This document shows, piece after piece, positions 1-5,441 of a DNA stretch of 7,530 nucleotides. The position numbers were made by a program, and so were the translations under genes. Below the pieces are notes generated by a model. The model did no database searches and was not told the origin of the DNA. It saw only the letters and a program-made list of their open reading frames with translations. The stretch is from Gammaproteobacteria bacterium (GTDB taxonomy: Bacteria; Pseudomonadota; Gammaproteobacteria; Eutrophobiales; Eutrophobiaceae): NCBI GenBank assembly GCA_003645215.1, contig QNEM01000092.1, positions 1 to 7,530 of the forward strand, in the 5' to 3' direction. The stretch's first letter is position 1. The number at the start of each line of letters is the position of its first letter.

Positions 1-1
1 T

Positions 2-505
2 GCTGAAAAAGAAAAACTGGAAGAATTGATTGCGGGATATCAGGCAGAGTTAGAAAACTTTATTCAGTATCGTATTACTCTACAGGAATATCTGGCAGTT
101 GAAGAAGATGATGAAGAGTTCGACGAAGAATTTGACGAAGAAGATTTTGGTGTGCCGGATGCAACTGCCATTAAAAAGCTGGGCAAGATGCTTGAAACCG
201 TTAACGCTAGAATTCAGTGGCTCGAAAGTTTAAAAGGAAATCCTGAAGAACGTGCGAGACTGAGTGAATCAACCGGTATTGAACTTACCCAGGAAGCACT
301 TGATGCCATTATTGAAGGTGCTAAATCAGAAGGTAAATATATCGAGAAGCAAATCAAGTTGCTCCAGGAAGGAACTGAAGCGAAGATTGAGTCTAATCCA
401 TTGTTTATCGCCGAGGCGGGTGACCATAGTCTGGCTCAAGTTATCAGTTATGGACCTTCATTATTGAACCTGGGTAACAATAATCCAGGTTGGGTGGGAT
501 ACTAG
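2..505 (+). CDS. Acidic helical protein of unknown function, 5' end cut off
   Basis: I do not recognise this protein. The reading frame is open from base 2, so the start lies upstream of the window; a TTG at 26 is in frame but there is no reason to prefer it. The visible 167 residues begin with a charged helical stretch (residues 1-30, rich in E, K, L). A run of almost only D and E follows (residues 34-48, core EEDDEEFDEEFDEED), then a second helical part (55-125) with the heptad-like spacing of a coiled coil, and a Gly/Asn-rich end closing in NPGWVGY. There are no cysteines in the visible part. The stop is 2 bases before the next start, so the two genes are very likely co-transcribed and translationally coupled. 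Its helix-then-acidic-block layout resembles the C-terminal half of the next protein, which suggests, but does not prove, common ancestry. Whether it carries a signal peptide cannot be seen. Confidence 0.8.
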   Translation, partial: AEKEKLEELIAGYQAELENFIQYRITLQEYLAVEEDDEEFDEEFDEEDFGVPDATAIKKLGKMLETVNARIQWLESLKGNPEERARLSESTGIELTQEALDAIIEGAKSEGKYIEKQIKLLQEGTEAKIESNPLFIAEAGDHSLAQVISYGPSLLNLGNNNPGWVGY

Positions 506-507
506 GA

Positions 508-1065
508 ATGAAGCACCTTTCAGGAAAATTATTTATTAGCATCACTGCTTATTGTGCAATTAGCTTTAGCAGCCAGGAATTAGCTGCTCAATCGGATGTG
601 CTGGATATAAATGAGATAGGTAATGTTGACATAAGCACATTACTGGAAGATACAAAAACTTTTAATACTATTGGCATGGGCATCGCCTTATCTATTGCTG
701 AATGTCATGGTAAAGATATCTGTGAACCAACTGTTGATGAAGGTGAGATTGGACAACTTATTGAAACATTAGATCAACGTATTGAAGGTGTTGTATCTCG
801 TCAGCAAAATAGCGAGGAAGAATTAACTCCTATCATCACTGCTTATGTCGATACAAAAGAAAAATATGCAGATTACCTGGAAAGGCTGAGCGAGATTTCC
901 AAACCTGAGCCTGAATTGCCTCAGGAAGAGTTTGTCGAAGAAGACCTGTTCACTGACGAAGATGCTTTAACCGAAGATGAATACAGTGCTTTCGATGATT
1001 TCGAAGAAGATCTTGAAGATGATGAAGATTTAGACGAATTCGAAGATGAGTACGACCTAGAATAA
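508..1065 (+). CDS. Small exported protein with strongly acidic C-terminal tail, unknown function
   Basis: The product is 185 residues of unknown function. I chose the ATG at 508 over an in-frame TTG at 490 because it puts a clear Sec signal at the N-terminus: MKHLSGK, then the hydrophobic LFISITAYCAISF, with likely cleavage near LAA|QS (about residue 27). The GTGGGA at 494-499 lies at a suitable ribosome-binding distance. The mature part has two cysteines (C66 and C72, in AECHGKDIC) that could form a disulphide in the periplasm. A helical region (about 78-132) with E/K/L/Y periodicity follows, and then a tail (about 135-185) made mostly of D and E. Such a tail could bind metal cations or basic surfaces, but this is inference. 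Cys16 sits in the hydrophobic core preceded by Tyr, so it does not make a lipobox. The gene sits 2 bases after an acidic neighbour and 48 bases before a SapC-family gene, suggesting one operon with an envelope role. Confidence 0.8.
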   Translation: MKHLSGKLFISITAYCAISFSSQELAAQSDVLDINEIGNVDISTLLEDTKTFNTIGMGIALSIAECHGKDICEPTVDEGEIGQLIETLDQRIEGVVSRQQNSEEELTPIITAYVDTKEKYADYLERLSEISKPEPELPQEEFVEEDLFTDEDALTEDEYSAFDDFEEDLEDDEDLDEFEDEYDLE

Positions 1066-1103
1066 TTCCAAGTTCCAGTTTACCAAATAATTAATTCAAA
1101 TAT

Positions 1104-1108
1104 AGGGA
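1104..1108 (+). promoter_or_regulatory. Ribosome binding site of the SapC-family gene
   Basis: AGGGA lies 5 bases before the ATG at 1114 and supports that start. The 48-base gap after the preceding stop shows no hairpin terminator, so read-through from the upstream genes is likely. Confidence 0.6.
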
Positions 1109-1113
1109 TTCCC

Positions 1114-1833
1114 ATGAGTTCACAGCCATTGTTTTATAAAAATATCGTTCCTTTGAATAAGGAAGTTCACGGAGACTGGAGTATTGAAGCGGTTAGTAAC
1201 TATAAACATACATCAGAAACAAACAGTTTGTACATTGCAGCCATTGAATTCATCAAGGCAGCTAATGAATATCCTATCGTCTTTGGGGTTGCTGAAGATG
1301 AAACTATTTTCCCCGTAGTGATTCTCGGATTACGGAAAAATGAGAACCTTTATGTAAACAAGAAAGGTGAATGGTTGGCAAACTATGTACCAGCATACGT
1401 TAGACGTTATCCTTTTATCCTGGCAACAGGTGAAAATGCTCCGGATCAATTTACCGTATGTATTGATGAGGATTGCCCGGGATTTAACAAGAAAGGAAAA
1501 GGCACAGGATTGTTTGATAAGGATGGTAACGAATCAGATTTATTAAAAAATTCTGTTGAATTCCTTAAGGAATATCAAAATCATATTCAATTGACCACAT
1601 TATTTTGTAAAAATATAAAAGACCTGGGTTTACTGGAACCAATGAAGGCCGATATAAAATTGGCTGATGGAGAAGAAATATCTCTGGGTGGTTTTATGGG
1701 TATTAACCGGGAAAAGTTGAAGGCCCTGGATTCAGATACGTTGGTGAATTTGCTAAAAACAGATCAAATGGAATTAATTTATGCACACTTGATTTCGTTG
1801 GGTAATATTAATTCCTTAATGAAGAGATATTAG
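1114..1833 (+). CDS. SapC family protein
   Basis: The 239-residue product matches the SapC family (Pfam PF07277) in length and motifs. SapC was named from the Campylobacter fetus S-layer locus, but the biochemical role of most family members is unknown. Recognisable family blocks are NSLYIAAIEFIKAANEYPIVF (about residues 37-57), GEWLANYVPAYVRRYPF (85-101), the acidic segment CIDEDCPGF (116-124), and the C-terminal IYAHLISLGNINSLMKRY. There is no signal peptide or membrane span, so the protein itself looks cytoplasmic. The start at 1114 has a good ribosome binding site. The gene follows two acidic-protein genes in the same direction and probably shares their transcript. Its stop codon TAG is formed at the edge of a MITE-like element, but the protein ends where the family usually ends, so it appears intact. 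Family assignment is firm; the cellular role is not. Confidence 0.9.
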   Translation: MSSQPLFYKNIVPLNKEVHGDWSIEAVSNYKHTSETNSLYIAAIEFIKAANEYPIVFGVAEDETIFPVVILGLRKNENLYVNKKGEWLANYVPAYVRRYPFILATGENAPDQFTVCIDEDCPGFNKKGKGTGLFDKDGNESDLLKNSVEFLKEYQNHIQLTTLFCKNIKDLGLLEPMKADIKLADGEEISLGGFMGINREKLKALDSDTLVNLLKTDQMELIYAHLISLGNINSLMKRY

Positions 1834-2034
1834 GGAAGCTCTGATAAAGTCCCTGAATACCTTAAGTCGTCATACCCCAGGGCAGGCTCCGCACTTCTGG
1901 CGCATGCCATAATCTAGTTAAAAACAATCACTTACTCGGCTTTATCTCCTGAGTCGCTCTACCTTCTGCATCCCTGCAGTCGTGGATGCTGGTATTCACC
2001 AGCATGACGGAATGCGTACATGAACAGAGCCCCC
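1833..2034. mobile_element. MITE-like non-coding insertion with terminal inverted repeats and TA duplication
   Basis: This stretch fills the whole gap between two convergent genes and has no credible coding capacity. Its left end reads GGGAAGCTCTGATAAAGT. The right end, read on the - strand, is GGGGGCTCTGTTCATGT. They match imperfectly over about 17 bases with one length difference. A TA stands directly outside each end (1831-1832 and 2035-2036), consistent with a duplicated TA target. Inside are a second inverted pair (CGTCAT at 1868-1873 and ATGACG at 2004-2009) and a perfect 8-bp hairpin. With no transposase it would be moved in trans; TA duplication is typical of IS630/Tc1-mariner-type and some IS5-type enzymes, but I cannot assign a family. 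Copies elsewhere in the genome would confirm it. Confidence 0.6.
1986..2005. repeat. Perfect 8-bp hairpin inside the MITE-like element
   Basis: ATGCTGGT (1986-1993) and ACCAGCAT (1998-2005) pair perfectly around the 4-base loop ATTC. An overlapping alternative stem pairs GCATCC (1968-1973) with GGATGC (1984-1989), so the two folds exclude each other. No T-tract follows on either strand, so this is not a standard intrinsic terminator, although it might still slow transcription between the convergent genes. Confidence 0.65.
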
Positions 2035-3620
2035 TAATTCTCTAACAAAGCAGATTTTGAAACCTTATTGAGATATGTTTTTATATATTCATCCAGATTG
2101 TCCATGATCTCGTCATTATCTTCTAACAAAACCCCGTCAAGTTGTAATTGTAGAGTCCCGTTTTGTATAAGTTTGAGTAGATGTTTTCTGATTTTTTTAT
2201 CATCATGCTGACCATCTAACAGTGGAAGTAGATGTTTGCTGATAACATCTACGTCTACAACCTGATGTAGTTGATTTGTAGTCCAGTCTTGAGTCTGTGC
2301 CTGTAGACATGCAATTGGCCCGATAACGGGGTTTTTGCTAATTGTTTTTGTGACTGTAGGTGGATACAGACTTAAATCAATGATATTTTTTGCGTACAGG
2401 TTAAATATTTTTGTTGCAAATAAATCAACATCATTAATATCTTCATTTCTTTCAGCTTTTGTCTGTAAATTATTATCTATAAAAGTTCCTACCTTTTCTA
2501 ATATGTCCTGAAATGATATATATTCAGGCCAAATACTACCCAAATAATTTACAGTGCATTTTGTATAAGGACATTCGCTTGAAAAATGTAAATTATTAAC
2601 TTTAAACTCTACTTCTGCATTTGATGTTAAATCCGGATCCTTTGTAACTGCTTCGCAATTAGAGGACATATTCATAGAGCTTATATTTTCGACATCTATT
2701 CCACGTGTTAATGAAATATCGTCATGGCATAGTAATGTTTGTCGAAACATCCTGTTTCTTATGAAGTCCATATATTGTTCTCTTTGAATAATATTAGTGC
2801 CTATTTTATCCAGGGTTTCCTTTACCCTGGCATCAAAATTACCGGTGATCATGTTGTGAACTTCAGATTCTGCAAGATACTGTAGCCCTTGCTGTTTTGC
2901 TTTTTCAATGAACTGGTAAAAGTAAACAGGGTCGTTAACCTCTTCCAGTGATTCATGAAGAAAATAATTGTCATCCCAGTTTTTCATGTTTTTTAACTCA
3001 TTTCTCAATAACGTACCATAGGCGTTATTTTCTACCGGAACGGTTTCTGAAAGGAAATTAATAAGGGCTTTTGCCTGGGTAATTTTACTTGGAGTATCTT
3101 CGAAATTATTTGCGTGGTAAAGCATCATATCTCTAAGCAATCCACGCATTTTCCAGCCAGGGTAGGTGTTGTAACTGATATAAGCTATACCTTGGTTGTT
3201 TAATCTATGCTTACACAGCTTTAATAGATGCTTCTGAACATCGTCTGGCACCCAGGAGTAGATGCCATGTGCGATAATGTAGTCGTATTTACCAAATGAA
3301 TCGTCTACGTCCAGTATATTACAATAACGTAAATCTATATTTTTAAGTTTTAAGGTTTCTACTGTTTGTTTTGCATTTTTAATTTGACGTGATGACAAAT
3401 CTACCCCGACAAACTGACTATTTGGGAATTCACAAGCCATTGGTATTAAATTACTACCATCAGAACATCCGATTTCAAGGACTCTACAGTCTGAAACCAG
3501 TTTTGGTTGAATACCAAATAAAGTAGCTATAGTAGCTAGATGTCTGGGATGAGTCTGGGAATATGGTCTACTAGGGTATGGTGATTCATCATAGACATTT
3601 GTTTCGGAGGTTTCCTTCAT
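2034..3620 (-). CDS. SAM-dependent methyltransferase with regulatory domain, PKMT-like
   Basis: The 528-residue product is a class I methyltransferase of the group carrying a methyltransferase regulatory domain (Pfam PF10119), whose best-studied relatives are the Rickettsia protein-lysine methyltransferases acting on outer-membrane protein OmpB. Domains in order: a short N-terminal block YDESPYPSRPYSQTHP (10-25) typical of the group; the SAM-binding fold with motif I VLEIGCSDGSN (47-57), acidic loop FVGVDLS (70-76, Asp74 expected to hold the ribose) and YDYIIAHGIYSWVP (112-125); the group signature YNTYPGWKMRG (150-160); the regulatory domain (about 218-300) ending in REQYMDFIRNRMFRQTLLCH; and a helical C-terminal part (about 435-520) that may be a winged helix. 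The start is fixed because the next Met (61) lies inside the SAM-binding region. No Shine-Dalgarno sequence is visible; a TATAAT lies 5 bases before the ATG. The substrate is unknown; protein lysines are an inference by analogy. Confidence 0.88.
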   Translation of the reverse strand: MKETSETNVYDESPYPSRPYSQTHPRHLATIATLFGIQPKLVSDCRVLEIGCSDGSNLIPMACEFPNSQFVGVDLSSRQIKNAKQTVETLKLKNIDLRYCNILDVDDSFGKYDYIIAHGIYSWVPDDVQKHLLKLCKHRLNNQGIAYISYNTYPGWKMRGLLRDMMLYHANNFEDTPSKITQAKALINFLSETVPVENNAYGTLLRNELKNMKNWDDNYFLHESLEEVNDPVYFYQFIEKAKQQGLQYLAESEVHNMITGNFDARVKETLDKIGTNIIQREQYMDFIRNRMFRQTLLCHDDISLTRGIDVENISSMNMSSNCEAVTKDPDLTSNAEVEFKVNNLHFSSECPYTKCTVNYLGSIWPEYISFQDILEKVGTFIDNNLQTKAERNEDINDVDLFATKIFNLYAKNIIDLSLYPPTVTKTISKNPVIGPIACLQAQTQDWTTNQLHQVVDVDVISKHLLPLLDGQHDDKKIRKHLLKLIQNGTLQLQLDGVLLEDNDEIMDNLDEYIKTYLNKVSKSALLEN

Positions 3621-3625
3621 AAAAT

Positions 3626-3631
3626 ATTATA
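3626..3631 (-). promoter_or_regulatory. -10 box directly before the methyltransferase start (possible leaderless promoter)
   Basis: On the - strand a perfect TATAAT ends 5 bases before the ATG, so transcription would begin at or within a base or two of the start codon. No AGG-like ribosome binding site exists in the preceding 35 bases. A convincing -35 at 16-18 bases is absent (TTGTCT lies at only 14). A second TATAAT on the same strand at 3711-3716 could give a leader of about 85 bases instead. Confidence 0.35.
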
Positions 3632-3745
3632 TTTAAATGAAATTTAGACAATTAGCATTAATTTTATTATTTATTACAAAATCGCAGCGCCTGGTATCCT
3701 GAGTTTTTCGATTATATTAATTCAAGGAAAACTGTATTAAGAGCG

Positions 3746-4276
3746 TCAATTTTTGGATGCCGTCGGATCGGTACCTATAGTTTTACCTTCTTCTTCCTCT
3801 TCTTTAGGTCCGTATTTCTCGACGTACTCAGCAACAAGCTGGTTTGCTGAGGCCAGCTCTTCACTGGAAAGACTGGATTTTGCCTTTTCAACCATATTTT
3901 TTGATTTTTGATGATTGTAGACGGCACCAACGCTGTACCAGACATAGGCGAATTCCTGATCCTTGGGGACACCTTCACCTTTGGTGTAGAGTCCTGCAAG
4001 CTTATACATGGCAACAGCCAGGCCCTGTTCTGAGGCCTTGCGAAACCATTCTCCTGCTTTCTCGTAATCCTGTTCTACTCCTTGTCCTTTCATATACATG
4101 ACACCCAGATAGTATTGTGCGATTTTGTCATCTGATGTTTTTGCTAATGAAATCATAGTGTTATATGCAGTTTCATAGTCGCCCTGTAGATAGGCATAGG
4201 CGCCATCATTACGATCTGCATAGGCAGTTTGGACACCTAGAAGCAACAAAAATATTACGGAATAAATCTTTTTCAT
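3746..4276 (-). CDS. Secreted Sel1-repeat protein
   Basis: The 176-residue product has two Sel1-type tetratricopeptide-like repeats, which form helical scaffolds for protein-protein contacts. I chose the ATG at 4276 rather than one at 4306 because it has a strong AGGTGG ribosome binding site (4281-4286). It also gives a textbook Sec signal: MKK, hydrophobic IYSVIFLLLLGV, cleavage after AYA (residue 20), so the mature protein should be periplasmic or exported. A degenerate helical pair GAYAYLQGDYETAYNTMISLA (about 25-45) precedes repeat 1 (AQYYLGVMYMKGQGVEQDYEKAGEWFRKA, 53-81) and repeat 2 (AMYKLAGLYTKGEGVPKDQEFAYVWYSVGA, 89-118). The tail has an EEEEE run (159-163) and is probably disordered. 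The partner is unknown. It is transcribed divergently from acuI and lies 125 bases upstream of the methyltransferase gene on the same strand, without a visible terminator between them. Confidence 0.88.
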   Translation of the reverse strand: MKKIYSVIFLLLLGVQTAYADRNDGAYAYLQGDYETAYNTMISLAKTSDDKIAQYYLGVMYMKGQGVEQDYEKAGEWFRKASEQGLAVAMYKLAGLYTKGEGVPKDQEFAYVWYSVGAVYNHQKSKNMVEKAKSSLSSEELASANQLVAEYVEKYGPKEEEEEGKTIGTDPTASKN

Positions 4277-4280
4277 TCGA

Positions 4281-4286
4281 CCACCT
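4281..4286 (-). promoter_or_regulatory. Ribosome binding site deciding the Sel1 gene start
   Basis: On the - strand AGGTGG lies 4 bases before the ATG at 4276 (7 bases counted from its AGG core). The upstream in-frame ATG at 4306 has no such site and would bury the signal peptide behind ten extra residues, so the shorter form is preferred. Confidence 0.7.
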
Positions 4287-4385
4287 GTAGTTGGTATGTT
4301 TGTCATTTTTTCGTACTATGTGCGGCCTATTGACGTGTCTCCACGAAGTTTAAAGGGGCCGCTACGGTAGTTGGAACCACGAAGT
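4287..4385. repeat. Short direct and inverted repeats in the Sel1-acuI divergent region
   Basis: CCACGAAGT occurs at 4341-4349 and 4377-4385, with starts 36 bases apart. GTAGTTGG occurs at 4287-4294 and 4367-4374, with starts 80 bases apart. GCGGCC (4322-4327) and GGCCGC (4357-4362) form an inverted pair around a 29-base loop. These could be regulator sites or a leader RNA fold. The match to no known operator is clear to me, and chance is possible for words this short. Confidence 0.4.
4291..4319 (+). promoter_or_regulatory. Candidate sigma-70 promoter for acuI-leuCD
   Basis: TTGGTA (4291-4296) and TACTAT (4314-4319) are spaced by exactly 17 bases and face acuI. Transcription would begin near 4326, giving a leader of about 109 bases that contains the direct and inverted repeats noted separately. 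A weaker alternative nearer the gene is TTGTTT (4392-4397) with TAAATA (4416-4421), 18 bases apart. Both are visual matches only. Confidence 0.3.
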
Positions 4386-4434
4386 GCGAAATTGTTTCAT
4401 GTGCTCCCCGAAATGTAAATATATAGGCTATTAA

Positions 4435-5433
4435 ATGAGTGAATTTAAAGTATTTCGTGTCTATCAGGATGATGGAAAAATACAGGGTAAACTGGAACAG
4501 TCCACACTAAATGACCTCTCGCCTGGAGAAGTGGTCATCAAGGTCGCTTATTCCAGCGTTAACTATAAAGACGCGCTGGTAGCGAAAGGCTCAGGTAAGT
4601 TTACTCGTGAGTTTCCTGTAATTGGAGGTATTGATTCCGCGGGTTATGTTGTTTCATCCGAAAATAAAGATTTTAAAGAAGGTGACGCTGTATTGGTTAC
4701 CGGATATGAGCTCGGTACTAACCACGATGGGGGGTATTCGGAATACGCACGTGTGCCTACAGAATGGGTGGTTCCCTTGCCTGAAGGCATGTCCCCAAAA
4801 CAGGCGATGTCAATCGGGACGGCGGGTTTCACTGTTGCGCTATGTGTGCAAAGGCTGGAAGAAAATCTACAAACACCTGAGCATGGACCATTTGTTGTAA
4901 CAGGGGCATCCGGTGGCGTCGGTAATTATGCTATTGATATATTGTCGGGTCTTGGTTATGAAGTTGTTGCAGTCTCTGGCAAAGACAGTGAAAAAGAAAA
5001 ATTATTGGCACTGGGTGCGAGTAAAGTGATCGACAGAAATGAAATTGACCTTAGCGGCCCAGCCCTTGAAAAAGCCCAGTGGGGTGGCGCTATTGATAAT
5101 GTTGGTGGTGATATACTGGCCTGGCTGACCCGGACCACAAAACCATGGGGTAATATTGTTTCTGTAGGATTGGCGGGAGGGAGCCATTTGAATACGACAG
5201 TGATGCCATTCATATTACGGGGTGTAAGTTTACTAGGCGTCACATCTTCAGGTTGCCCAACAGAACTTCGCCATAGACTATGGAACCGATTAGCGACAGA
5301 TTTGGCGCCGAAGCATCTGGATAAGATTGTTACCAGAGTTGCGGGTATGGACGATTTACCAGATATCTTCGACAGTTTATTGGCTGGCACGTCGACGGGT
5401 AGAACGATTATTAAAATTGCAGAGCAGGATTAA
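4435..5433 (+). CDS. acuI: Acrylyl-CoA reductase (NADPH), AcuI/YhdH family
   Basis: The 332-residue product is a zinc-independent medium-chain dehydrogenase/reductase of the AcuI/YhdH group, which reduces acryloyl-CoA to propionyl-CoA with NADPH in the cytoplasm and so removes a toxic electrophile. Landmarks in order are SSVNYKDALVAKGSGK (40-55), FPVIGGIDSAG (60-70), GTNHDGGYSEYARVP (94-108), the nucleotide-binding loop TGASGGVGNYAIDIL (156-170), AIDNVGGD (219-226) and the group-typical GVTSSGCPTELRHRLWNRLA (268-287). The length is that of the family (about 325-330). The ATG at 4435 has a weak AGG 7 bases upstream. The 8-base gap to leuC makes it the first visible gene of an acuI-leuC-leuD operon. 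Known routes producing acryloyl-CoA include 3-hydroxypropionate and DMSP breakdown, but no other gene of these is visible, so the substrate here is inferred from family. A broader quinone-oxidoreductase-like role cannot be excluded. Confidence 0.9.
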   Translation: MSEFKVFRVYQDDGKIQGKLEQSTLNDLSPGEVVIKVAYSSVNYKDALVAKGSGKFTREFPVIGGIDSAGYVVSSENKDFKEGDAVLVTGYELGTNHDGGYSEYARVPTEWVVPLPEGMSPKQAMSIGTAGFTVALCVQRLEENLQTPEHGPFVVTGASGGVGNYAIDILSGLGYEVVAVSGKDSEKEKLLALGASKVIDRNEIDLSGPALEKAQWGGAIDNVGGDILAWLTRTTKPWGNIVSVGLAGGSHLNTTVMPFILRGVSLLGVTSSGCPTELRHRLWNRLATDLAPKHLDKIVTRVAGMDDLPDIFDSLLAGTSTGRTIIKIAEQD

Positions 5434-5441
5434 AGTTTAAA

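Noticed and set aside
490..507. TTG at 490 as the start of the second gene.
   Set aside because: The ATG at 508 gives a clean signal peptide and a better-spaced ribosome binding site; the TTG would add six residues before it and overlap the previous gene.
538..560. Cys16 of the small exported protein as a lipoprotein attachment site.
   Set aside because: The residues before it are TAY, which do not fit a lipobox, and it lies inside the hydrophobic core with a better signal peptidase I site downstream.
1986..2005. Hairpin between the convergent genes as an intrinsic terminator.
   Set aside because: No T-run follows on either strand. It is better explained as part of the MITE-like element.
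4307..4317. Antisense extension of the Sel1 protein upstream of 4276 (start at 4306).
   Set aside because: The longer form adds ten residues before MKK, spoils the signal peptide and lacks a ribosome binding site, whereas 4276 has a strong one.
4318..4353. A 12-codon frame, MCGLLTCLHEV plus stop, with three leucines including a CTA codon, resembling a leucine attenuator leader peptide upstream of acuI-leuCD.
   Set aside because: Its ATG overlaps the best -10 box, so it would lie before the likely transcription start. It has no ribosome binding site, and no hairpin with a T-tract follows it.
4956..5390. Open frame of 144 codons on the - strand inside acuI.
   Set aside because: It lies opposite a well-supported gene, has a composition typical of an antisense frame and shows no recognisable motif.
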